DNA from: Azolla caroliniana
Lineage: Eukaryota > Polypodiophyta
Reading direction: 5' to 3'
Assembly: GCA_043228905.1 (NCBI GenBank)
Contig: JBHGNT010000001.1
Span: 30,070,001 to 30,134,000 of the forward strand
Length of the DNA stretch: 64,000 nt
The notes under the pieces: model-generated
Databases searched by the model: none
What the model was told of the DNA's origin: nothing
The model's input: only the letters and a program-made list of their open reading frames with translations
Position numbers and translations under genes: made by a program
Shown here: in pieces, positions 9,840 through 20,169 of the stretch
Position numbering within the stretch: the stretch's first letter is position 1
Layout of the letters: every line of letters starts with the position of its first letter

Positions 9840-12800
9840 CCTGTTTGTCATTTATTGGATGGAGATGGAATGCCAAAAAAGAAAAAACCTTTTTTTAACT
9901 CAAAAAACAGCATTGGTGAAAGATGAGCACCCCCTACTACCAATGAGGTCTCTTTATTTGAAGATGAGTTTTGGAGCTCCTTCATTAATGGAGGGCTAGC
10001 TGAATTTATGTGTGGTATGTCTCTATGGCCCCAAAGTCTCCTTAGGAGCATGCACGGTCCCTGGACCCCATCATCATTGTACTTGCACAATTGTGTCACC
10101 ACAGAGTTTTGTGATATGGATGTCTTTAATCATATGACACACAAAAAGGACGTCTATCATTTGTCCATTTGCGTGTATGTGTGCGTGTAATGATGTGTGA
10201 AAAGGGCTCAAGGGTCACCTCAATGTGTACGTCATACATCTGAAGCTACAAGTGAAATTATCAACCTTGCACCAAATCTCCCCACATCGGCCACTTGAAA
10301 ACGATATCATGTGAGTTCACATCACTATGGTCTTCACTAATAATGTCCATTGGGCATCACGACAAATACAAATGCTTTAGCACTACCAAAAACAATGTGA
10401 ATGAGCATGTCTATAACATGTATGCAAGTGTTATTTGAGAACACCTTCATGCATAGAACTTCGAAATAAGATTTAGGATTGATTGGTGGAGGAGGAGATA
10501 GAGGGACATACTAAATGGACTATATTTCTAGACAACGGAATAGAGAGAAAAACAGATGAGTGTGCTCATGTGTTTATCATTGTGTGAGTTTTTGTGTATA
10601 CACATGGAATGTGTTTATCATTTGCCTATTCTATGTCAATCTTTGTCATGTACCAAGGTTTACGAATCATTAACCCAAAAGTCTTGTCAAATACTAAAGG
10701 TTAAAACCTCAGCTTGTGAGTAAAAAATACTGATAACAATGCAAGAATCGGTATAAGTCTCCATGACTAACAAAACTTTATTAGTACTTGTTTAACCATT
10801 AAAATAAAAGGACACGATTTAAAAAAGTAACGGAAAGAGAACTTCACCAATTCAGAGGGAAATGTTGCTTAAGCATTTGTGGGGTACAACCTCGCTCCAA
10901 TGACTATGTACCCTCAAAAGCTCCCCGAACATGGATATGTGTGTTTTAATTGTAAAATACCCTCATACCACAAATGGACTACATAACGTGACGGTTCAAA
11001 TTACAATATTCGATTTCTACCTAAAGGCAACATTAGCATAATGCTTATTGTTAATCATTACTTATAGAAGTTAGAACTCTTTTATATGATTATCTTACTA
11101 GAACGCACATTTCCAAAACACAAAATTACAATCCAATAATGCATCATGTAACCTTACTCTACCTAATGCTATAGTTAAGACCTAAAACTGCATCGATATT
11201 ACATATGCTTCACAACAAAATTTGCACGAAATATAATTTACATGCCATGATATAAGAGCATATACTAAAATGTTATTAAATGGTTGCATTTGTTGGAGAG
11301 TTCTTCTTAATCTATGCCAATCAATAAACTCAATCGTCAAATGGTTAAATATCATATTTCCATAGTATAAATAAATAAACAAAGACCACATCACATGACT
11401 TTGTCGACATTCTTGCATGATCTCTAGCAATTCACATGAGTGGAGTAGGTGTACTGATATTAATGTTGTCGACCTTGAACATCCATCCAACCCACATATT
11501 TCCATTTCGTAACCCTCTCCTATCTCTCAAACATCTTGATGGTGTAATGTACCCAAAAACATATTTGGGCAAACCCAAAAACATATTCCAAACATCCATT
11601 TACTATCATTTCTATGTTGATGCCTGTACGTCAATTATTAATAATTCTCTTTTCTTCGCCATTCTAGTCCAATGATAAACAATCTTCTTTGGAAGACTTA
11701 AGTCAACATTTTGATTTCCAATTGGTTTCTTGCACTTTTCGTTTGGTTATAACATTCATGATTTTTAGAATCAAGGAACCTTCCATCACCCTTCATAGCA
11801 ATACACACAGTCCATACCATTCTTCATGATCCACATACTTACATGTTTCACATTCTTTGACCAGAAAATTCTCACCTTGTGCATGCATATCCTAGCCTCA
11901 TTTTGTGTGTCTAAACACTTCCGCAAACGCAAGATATATAGAACTAACAACAAAACTTTAGTACCTTTGAACATGACTCCATCAAATAAACTACTAGAGT
12001 GAAAAATGACCTAAGTATATAGAATGTATCAAGTATACAATGACCTAATCCATCTACAAGTTCATTTGAATCTACATCAAGTTAATGAACAATATTCAAA
12101 GACCATCATATAGTCCTAACATACTGCGCTATCACTAAGATTAATGTCTAGTCCTCACATCATACACTATCACCAAGATTAATATCTAGTCATAGCAAAC
12201 AGGGCTAACGTACTGTACTACTAAAAAGATTACAACATACGTTCATGGCAAACCTTATAAAATCAAAGGTTAACCACGTTGGACTGGCAGAATACCATAG
12301 AAGATGTCTACGTTATCAATAGATTGAAGGTAACTGAAAAGAATAATACAATACTTGAAGAAAAAACAATAAATTCATAAAACCATGAACATTGCTAAAA
12401 ATAACACCAGAACAAAGCAAATAAAAGACAGACATTTATATTGTTGTCTATATGAAACAGCAAGCAAAGCAGGTAAAATCATATCTGGAATTATCATTTT
12501 ACTCCTTGTACATCGGTCACTCTGTTATGCACTACATTAAACATAGAATGCACTCAACTTCAAATACGAAAATCCACAGATTACCTACCCAGTAACAACT
12601 GCTCACAAATATGATTGTGCAAAACAAAAACGTTTTCTCTCATTCAGGACATTACGAATCCAGATTCGTACTTCTGCCTCAGAGAGCCTTTGAGAGTAAC
12701 AGTGCACACCATTAGATAACATCTACCTTTCCTTTTATGGTTATCCTTAAAACATGTAGAATCACTAGCATGAATGAAATAAATATTATCAAATATTCAC

Positions 12801-13235
12801 TTCGCAAGTAATGCTAGCAGATAACATCTGTATCAAGCATTTGTTCCATTGAAAGTCACTTTTAAAAATACATTTCTTCTCTGTAATCAATAGCGTAAAA
12901 ATCACTTTTAAAAATCCTAAAATTCACCAAATTGCATTAAATATAAACTTCGTGGTTATCGTCTTTCTAGCCTTGGAAATCAAATATAGATGAATAAGTA
13001 TGCTAAAGATCAAATAGAACAGATAAATCTCATGCCAGCCTAAATTGTTATACACCGCATGCAATAAATCTTCAATAATATGTCGAAATAACCCTAAAGT
13101 ATTAGAAACTCCTTGAATTGAATTCTTCACATACGACTCTGAATTAATCCTAAATTTAGAAACAACAAAAAATCTTTGAGGGCTTACTACACCTTAATAA
13201 TCACAAAGATGCCACATTTAAATGTAAAATTTGTG
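9840..13235. other. Long gene-free stretch
   Basis: AT-rich intergenic sequence. The short frames near 9.85-10.1 kb and 11.2-12.0 kb show no motif. One 22-codon frame (12712-12644, minus) has a codon-like look and is listed as a finding. A 60-bp segment at about 12945-13000 recurs at 15795-15855, on the far side of the hAT element. Confidence 0.4.
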
Positions 13236-13707
13236 ATCGTCATCAGGGCAGGAATTTGACGGGTGTCATGCCCGTCAAAGGCCATTTTGCCCGTCAAAAA
13301 CATACACCTACTAAAAATGTCCGTCAAGTGACATATAAAGTATAAAATTTTCCTTTTCATGTGAAAGGCCCCTTAAAATTATACATGTCAAATGACATGC
13401 TAAAATTTTATTTTCTATGTCATTATTCATATATATTATATATATATACCACATATTGTCATATAAAATTTAAATATATGTACTATCATATTATCATCTA
13501 TGTAGTATCAAGATTCAATTTGACTATATAGTATGAAGTGTGTAATATACTAAATTCTAATATATATATATATATATTTATAACACGCTTAAAATAATAT
13601 CATATAAATTGTAATGATGAATCCTCAAATCAATTTAAATTTTAAACAATAACCTTGGTGCTTTATTAAATACTCTAAAAAATACTAGAGTGTAGACTAG
13701 TCACTCT

Positions 13708-14458
13708 AGGTTTGATTTTAAGTTTTCTTAAAGTAAATGTTTTACTAACCTACTTTTTTATACATACTTATTACTTATTACTTAATACTTAATACTTATT
13801 ACTGTGCTTTATTAAAAAATTAGGGTTAGTAATAACTTTTTAGTATAGGAAAAAGGTGAGTACTTACTACTTACTACTTACTGTTAGGTAACAAGTTATT
13901 TTTCAACTTAAAAATGATTGATTTTATGTAGCCTTTTGTGCAGCAGGAATAGAACAAAGAAAGACATCCTTCAACCTTCAACATTTTTTAACTACAGTTT
14001 AAAAATGTAAGTTACCATGATCATCTATCATATTATGTTCATTTAGCAAGTTATTATATTGTTTTTGTATTACCTTAATACCTCTAAAAATAAACTAAAA
14101 GTATTTCATTTCAATAAGGTTTGATTTTAAGTTTTTTTAAACTAAATGTTTTACTAACCTATTGTTTTATACATACTTATTACGTTTTACTATGCTTTAT
14201 TAAAAAATTAGGGTTAATAATAACTTATTAGTATAGGAAAAGGTGAGTACTTACTATTAGGTAGCAAGCTATTGTTCCAATTAAAAATTATTGATTCTAT
14301 GTAGCCTTTTTGTGCAGTGGGAATAGAACAAAAACAGCCTTCAACCTTCAACATTTTTTAACTACATTTTAAAAATGTAAGTTACCATGAATATCTATCA
14401 TATTATGTTCATTTAACAAGTTATTATACAATATTGTTTTTGTATTACCTTAATACCT
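13708..14458. repeat. Tandem duplication inside the hAT element
   Basis: Two diverged copies, 13708-14093 and 14117-14458, begin with AGGTTTGATTTTAAG and end with TTACCTTAATACCT. The first has extra TTACTTA-type microsatellite expansions. The duplication lies upstream of the transposase frame, so it may have doubled the element's 5' regulatory region. Confidence 0.8.
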
Positions 14459-14585
14459 AAACAATAACTTCAATGTCTCTATTATAGTGAAATGAAATAC
14501 TTTTAGTACATTTTTAGATGTCTATTATTTAAATAATTTCAGGGGGAAAACAAAGAACCAAGCACAACAACATTCTATTAAGACT

Positions 14586-15348
14586 ATGTTTTGCAAGGCA
14601 ACACATGTTAATGATGCTCCAAATAATGAGCACGAGGTGGTTACAAACACAAATGAGTCGAGATCTTCTTATAACAAACAAAAAAGAAAGTGGAGAAACC
14701 AATGGACTTTGCTTCACCCATGGGCATATGTGACAAAGTCCCTATTAGGTGATGATATAATCAAATGCATGTGGTGTGAAGATGCAAGAAAGAACTTTTG
14801 TCCAACATGTTATTGATGCCTTAAACAATCGTTTCCCGGATGTTACATTTTTCAATGCTATCAAGTTGTTTAATCCATCTTCATATCCCATTGAGGAAAA
14901 TGAAAGAGAGAAAAAGACAAAGGAATGGATGCACAAACTTATTGGGAAGTTTAACATTGATAGGCAAATTGTTGACATGAAAAGATGCTTCAATGAACGA
15001 GAAGATTTTGTTGGTATGCTTGTGAGAATTGCTAAAGGAAGAGGAATGCATGATGCATGGGATATTTGTTGCAAAGCACAATCTTGGTGGCAATTATTTC
15101 CGGGTATTATGCAATTGTGGCAACTATGTATGACTATTCCTATTAGTACAGCTGCATGTGAACGAGGCTTTTCACGTCAAAATATCATAAAAAATGATAT
15201 TAGAAATGGTTTATCTTTGGAAACTTTAGATGCTTTGATGTTTATATCCTTGAATGCTCAAGAGACATCAAACATTTGTTGGAGGGATATATTTAACCTT
15301 TGGTTTGAAGAGAAAGAGAGAAGGATAGTATCATTGAACAATGCTTAG
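14586..15348 (+). pseudogene. hAT transposase relic: BED-type N-terminus plus dimerisation C-terminus
   Basis: The first frame (14586-14816, 76 codons) contains KWRNQWTLLHPWAYV followed by IKCMWCEDARKN, like the start of a BED-type zinc finger with C-x-x-C. It breaks off near 14790-14800. A second, shifted frame runs to 15348 and carries the hAT dimerisation motif, ISTAACERGFSRQNIIKND followed by LDALMFISLN at about residues 120-160. The whole catalytic middle (RNase H-like core) is missing, so the junction is an internal deletion. The C-terminal frame is otherwise open, which suggests the deletion is not ancient. Confidence 0.8.
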
Positions 15349-15802
15349 TAATAAGTATGAGGAGTCCCGGTATGATAAACATTTTTTTGTGTTTTTTGGG
15401 CTTTAAGAAATATATGATGATTAAGTATTCGATTTGTATGATTATTTGTTTGAAGCTTATTGTATCCACTTTGCAAGAATGAATTATGATTATAGATACA
15501 TATATAGTTTGTACTTTGGCTTAAAAAACATTAACACTTTTTTGGTAAAAAAAAAACATTAACACGATATTTATTTTCTGTATTTCATTATCTTTGCGAG
15601 GTAGTTGTGTCTATTTGTGTACCTTCTATAGTAATAAAATGTATAATAATGAAGCATCATATAGAGCTTTTCATTATAAGAAATTTGTATGTCAAATGAC
15701 ATGTTAATTTTTGCACTCTTACGTCATATGACATACATCTTTAAAAAATGCCCGTCAAAAAACTTTAAGACTAACCCGTCAAATTCAGGCCCTGATCGTC
15801 AT

Positions 15803-16300
15803 CTTTCTAGTTTTGGAAATCATATATAGATGAATGAATATCTAAGTATGCAAAACATCGCATACAAACACATTAAATCACGCGCAATAACTGTATGATT
15901 TAAAATAATTTTGCCTCTAACGCAGAATTCATGAATCAAATAAAGGTTAGAGTAACGAAACATTAAAAGATAAAAATGCATTCGCATACTTGTTTCAGAA
16001 CTGAAACACAGATATAGTATCCAGAGTCAGACGAAATAACAAGTAAACTCCTTGACCATCGCAATTCTAATGATATCAGATACGGAGATAAATTTGAAGC
16101 CAAAACTGAATTGTAAAAAAATGTTGCGCACGTTAAGAGAAAATGAACTGTTTTTAACATTGTTTGTACCACTCGAATGCAAAGTCACGGGAATTTTTTT
16201 TATAAACGTCAACATTCTGTTACAGAAAATAAGAAACAATAATCTGAACTCTATGAAGGCATCAAAGAAGACATTCGGTAAATCTACATCCAGATGTAGC
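15803..16300. other. Downstream region of eL41
   Basis: Likely 3' untranslated and flanking sequence of the minus-strand eL41 gene. It holds only short frames, and no clear poly(A) signal could be chosen. Confidence 0.35.
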
Positions 16301-16654
16301 CTACTTCGATCTCTGCCTCATCTTTCTGCGCTTACGCTTAAGTCTACGCATTCTCTTCTTCTTCCACTGAAAACACAAAAACAATACACAAATGAGACGA
16401 AAAAGAAAAATAGGTCCCACGAGAAAGGGAAGATGACCATGAAGAATGTAAACATGCAATTTTGAGGAAGCGCGTAGATAGACAACTAAAAGGAGAAGAA
16501 CGATGAAAGACCAAAACTAGTGACGAAGATGATAATGACGATGCTAAAGCAGAGAACGCGGGCTCTGGAGAAAAGAGACCACAAAGAATAGCATGTGACG
16601 GTACAGAAGGAAGCTGAGCAGAAGGGAAGAAGAAAACCATACCTTAGCTCTCAT
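16301..16654 (-). CDS. RPL41: Large-subunit ribosomal protein eL41
   Basis: Exon 1 (16654-16643) encodes MRAK. A 276-bp intron (AAG|GTATGG ... TTTTCAG|TGG) follows, and exon 2 (16366-16301) encodes 21 residues beginning WKKKRMRRLKRK and ending RQRSK. The 25-residue product is the standard size and sequence type of eukaryotic eL41, an almost wholly basic helix at the ribosomal subunit interface. Placing the intron after four codons leaves each exon far too short for ordinary gene finding. The leader carries a telo-box, as in many plant ribosomal-protein genes. The match is essentially full length and unmistakable. Confidence 0.95.
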
Positions 16655-16765
16655 GGTGAAGGGAAGATCGGCACACAGAAGAAACGCAGTAGCGAAACTG
16701 GAGCTTCGAAGCACGAGAACAATCAGTAAAGATGCGAGGGGCGTTATCCACCGCTGGGTATTTGA

Positions 16766-16774
16766 AAACCCTAA
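16766..16774. promoter_or_regulatory. Telo-box (AAACCCTAA) of eL41
   Basis: AAACCCTAA lies about 112 bp upstream of the eL41 start codon. Telo-boxes near transcription starts are an established feature of plant ribosomal-protein promoters. The short AT-rich sequence around it offers no convincing TATA box. Confidence 0.55.
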
Positions 16775-16997
16775 TTCCTTTTCACACTATTGGATGGCCA
16801 GCAAACGTATGTTGAGGAATTAAGGGAATTAGGTTAGTAACTTAGTAGTATCATCCCTCCTTTGGTGCCAACTTTATTGAAATGAAAGATCCAACGAAGC
16901 GGAGACCAAATTCTCGCGTGACCAATTGTGCGACCAACGCATTGCAGTATTGCAGGCCTCAGAGAAGTTAGGAGAACTGTATTGGGGCCTTGTCCAT

Positions 16998-17019
16998 GGG
17001 GGGGGGCGGGGGGGGGGGG
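16998..17019. repeat. G-rich homopolymer (G9 C G12)
   Basis: A near-pure G run on the plus strand, which could form a G-quadruplex and is a likely assembly-length error site. Confidence 0.85.
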
Positions 17020-19240
17020 ACGATTCTCGAATATGGAAATGTATGTTTCGCTACCACAAAACTATAGGGTTTAGTGGTTTGAGGGGAAAGCTGACACCAC
17101 CTTGCAATAGCTCCCAAAACGCATCCATGGAAGTATAGAGTTTTTGGTTTAGCACTCGAGTGTCGAGTAAGACGATTCGAACAAGTGTCTTCAATTTTCA
17201 AATTTGACCCGCTCACATGGCTTATCACACGCAATCTTGAAGTCTAGGAAAGTGCGGTGTGTAGCCCATTTTGTTACGAACTTTTAATCATTCATACTTC
17301 AAGTCGTGGCGATTGTTGTCACTATTATTTTTGTGTTTTCCACCCTCATAATACATCGTGTATGCAAATGAGTGATTGGTTGTTTGAGATTTCCCTCATC
17401 CATATGGCGTTATTTGGGGTAGGGTAGATTCAGTTGGCGACCAAACAATATGTGACCTTCGTTTAGGTGACTATTAGTTACCACTCAACATTATACATAC
17501 CATCAAACAAAAACAATTATTTCTATATCGTCAACAAAATGCATGGTTGCCATACAATTAACATAAACTTATCGTTCAGTACCATCAACGAAAAAGTATA
17601 TTTCGGAATATCGTTAATACAAGCGCTTTTTTCTTATGATATACCAAATTACCTATACATATCAAAATGGCTTATTTGAGTTTATTTGAAGTATATACTT
17701 GCCCCATATGTGTATCTCATGTTGTTTGATTTTGGCGAACTAATTGAATATTATGGTTCATTAGTTACACATTTTTATTAGATCAATGCTCACTAGTGAG
17801 CTTATGAATAAATGACACTTGTTCCTACCCATGTTGCCTTCATTTATAGATGTCCATCTAACATTAGATAATGACTTTGGAGTAAAGGTATAACTATGCC
17901 CGATGACACTTATGTTTGGAAGAATGTAGCATACCCCATATGAACAAAATATGCATGTGTTGAATTTTGTCACTTATGCAACCAATTTCAAGTCAAGTAC
18001 TTGTCATCTACTTGATTTGCTTCAAAATTTAGGATATAATTTGTATGGACTATAAAGTTAAGCTAACTTATTCCACTGAGTTGAATGTGAAAACTATCAT
18101 TTAGATCAAATAAATTGATGCATTTTACTATTCTATGTCGAATCTACATTTGGAAGGGGTTTACACCAAGAGAAACACTAATATCTTCCATGCTAGGCAA
18201 AGCTAAACATAAAATAGTTGCACAAAAAAATATCAAAAGAAAATTGAACACTATAATTTGAAATCCAAATACATGTTTATGAAAGAGCCATATGGAGAGG
18301 TGTTGCTTATCATAAACTTGTTTTGGTTTGCTATTGATAATTGGTTCCATCTACAACTCCCATTTTGTGCTCCAAGGGCTTGCTCAAGTATGTGTAACAG
18401 ACAAGTGATTCCCCTTTCAAATGAAGATTATGCTTGACCACTTTGCAATAAAGGTCTATGTTGTTGATAGTTGTATTTCTTGTAATATTTGTTTTAGTCA
18501 TTGTGTTAAAACCATGAAACAAAAGTCTACAAGACTGTTATATGTATATATATCACCAACAAATAAGTGTGTGGCCGAGTTATGCTATGTAAACTCAGAC
18601 CAACCACACAAAGATATTATACAATGTGAATTTTTGTGTAGTATTTACATTTAGAAGGCAATGTTATTGTTTTCAAACATAAGGAAAGCCAATTCTTTAG
18701 GATAAGATTGCCAATATACATGGTTTACATGACATTGTTTTACAAATTAAACCCGTTGACATTATGGCTACAAAGTATGTGTTACTATTGTATAACAATA
18801 TTTATACAACTATTTTAATTAGAATCTCCTGGAACTAATCATGTTCCATTACTATTAACATGTATGCCATTTTGTCGAGACTTGATTGCGTTCTTAGAGT
18901 CGGAATTATTGTGTTTAGAACCTAAATCATAGAGTAAACAATGACATAAGTTTCAAGATTATACCTGGAATCTTGATATGAGTACAGGGTTGATGAATGT
19001 GCCTTGTACATTTGAACGTCATGAGGTCTAGGAAAAGAAATGACATCGTCTTGTACATGAATGTATCAACGAACCCAAATATCAATCCCGCTCATCGGTG
19101 AAAGGGGAAATTTAGGGTCATCGATAACAATCCTAAGCAATAGGTATTAGTTAAGAAGGCGAGGATTTTTGCATAGGCCTAATTTTGGCAAAACTATGTG
19201 CATCCATACGATGACCATAAAACGCTTATATGGAGAGTTG
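17020..19240. other. Gene-free stretch
   Basis: AT-rich sequence with short frames only, the longest 77 codons (18421-18654). No recognisable domain, RNA gene or transposon end was seen. Confidence 0.4.
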
Positions 19241-19245
19241 TCACC

Positions 19246-20010
19246 TCATTTCTTCAATGGGGCGGTCACATTGACACTAATCTTATCGTAGTAAAAATAA
19301 TAGAAGTAAAAGATGCCCATCCATGTGATAAGCAAGGCCAAAGTAGGGCCAAACATAAAGAAGGTTCTCAACGGCCGAGATTTCTCGGCCGCTGGTGACG
19401 TGGCCGAATCTGTGGCGTTGGTGACTGTTTGAGATGAAGTGGAAGAGATACGACTAGCTTTTGGGTTAGGGTTAGGGTTAGGGGCTGCAGATCTGGGGCG
19501 TCGATGGAAATATGAGCTTTGGGTCGATTCTGCGTCCGCGCTATAACCTGAGAATGTCAGATCAGCTTTAGGGTTTCTTCCATCAGAATAACCAGAAAAG
19601 CTCGAATTAGAGTTAGGGTTCTTATCATCTTTATGATCGGAAACATTCAGCTTAGGTTTAGGATTTCTGCCATCATTATAACTAGAAAACTTCAGGTTAG
19701 TGTTAGGGCTAGGCTTTCTATGAATTCTATTATTTGCTGTTGAAGCTTCATCTCTGTGATCGAGATTGCTAAATGCAGACTCTGTGTGCGACAGGAGAGC
19801 GATTACTCCCTGATATTGTGGATGATTAAATCGTTTAAGTACTCTGTTTCTGTAGAAGTCTGACTCTGAATCTGAGTCTGATTCCGAATCCGAATCTGAA
19901 TTATCATCTTCGTCAAATAAATCAGCTTTAGAGTTAGGGTTTGTTCTGCATTTGTTATATATCCTGTAATTAGGGTTCGATCTGTGATAATTACTATCGG
20001 TCCCTTCCAT
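19246..20010 (-). CDS. Unknown protein with disordered N-terminus and C-terminal membrane segment
   Basis: A 254-codon open frame starts at an ATG at 20010. Residues 33-51 are an Asp/Ser run (casein-kinase-like acidic tract). Residues 108-150 hold three degenerate copies of a unit like GYSDGRNPK. Residues 177-184 are a PNPN run. Residues 217-240 form one strongly hydrophobic, aromatic segment (FFMFGPTLALLITWMGIFYF). The layout fits a tail-anchored or type II membrane protein, or the first exon of one, with the luminal part encoded further downstream. I do not recognise the family. Codon use and the length of the open frame argue that it is real. Confidence 0.5.
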   Translation of the reverse strand: MEGTDSNYHRSNPNYRIYNKCRTNPNSKADLFDEDDNSDSDSESDSDSESDFYRNRVLKRFNHPQYQGVIALLSHTESAFSNLDHRDEASTANNRIHRKPSPNTNLKFSSYNDGRNPKPKLNVSDHKDDKNPNSNSSFSGYSDGRNPKADLTFSGYSADAESTQSSYFHRRPRSAAPNPNPNPKASRISSTSSQTVTNATDSATSPAAEKSRPLRTFFMFGPTLALLITWMGIFYFYYFYYDKISVNVTAPLKK

Positions 20011-20165
20011 TACTCAATCGTAATTAGCGCCTTAATTGTGATTCTCAATGTAGACTTTCGATTATAATTAGCACGCTAATGATGACGCCTTATGTGATGA
20101 CTTCAGCAATGATGATTAGCGTCATAAGCGCGAGCACTAATCCCCCACGCAATTAGAGGCATACT
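20011..20165 (-). promoter_or_regulatory. Upstream region with repeated ATTAGC / TGACG motifs
   Basis: Directly upstream of the 254-codon frame, ATTAGCG or its complement recurs several times and TGACG-type cores (GATGACGCC, GCGTCAT) occur at least twice. TGACG is the core of plant TGA/bZIP sites. Whether these are functional is unknown. Confidence 0.25.
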
Positions 20166-20169
20166 TAGG

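Larger units (their letters stand above)
13236..15802 (+). mobile_element. hAT-superfamily DNA transposon, internally deleted
   Basis: The element spans 13244-15794 (2551 bp), flanked by perfect 8-bp target duplications ATCGTCAT at 13236-13243 and 15795-15802. Its ends are inverted: CAGGGCAGGAATTTGACGGG on the left and the complement of CCCGTCAAATTCAGGCCCTG on the right. Subterminal copies of CCGTCAA (at least three left, two right) look like transposase-binding repeats. The 8-bp duplication and CAGGG termini are hAT hallmarks. Inside are the first part and the last part of a transposase, out of frame with each other, so this copy cannot encode its own transposase. Confidence 0.9.

Noticed and set aside
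16344-16640. A 98-codon Ser-rich frame inside eL41
   Set aside because: It lies almost wholly in the eL41 intron and is pyrimidine-rich low-complexity sequence.
19470-19485. TTAGGGTTAGGG as an interstitial telomere tract
   Set aside because: Only two to three units, and they encode the PNPN run of an open frame; this is too short to be a telomeric scar.
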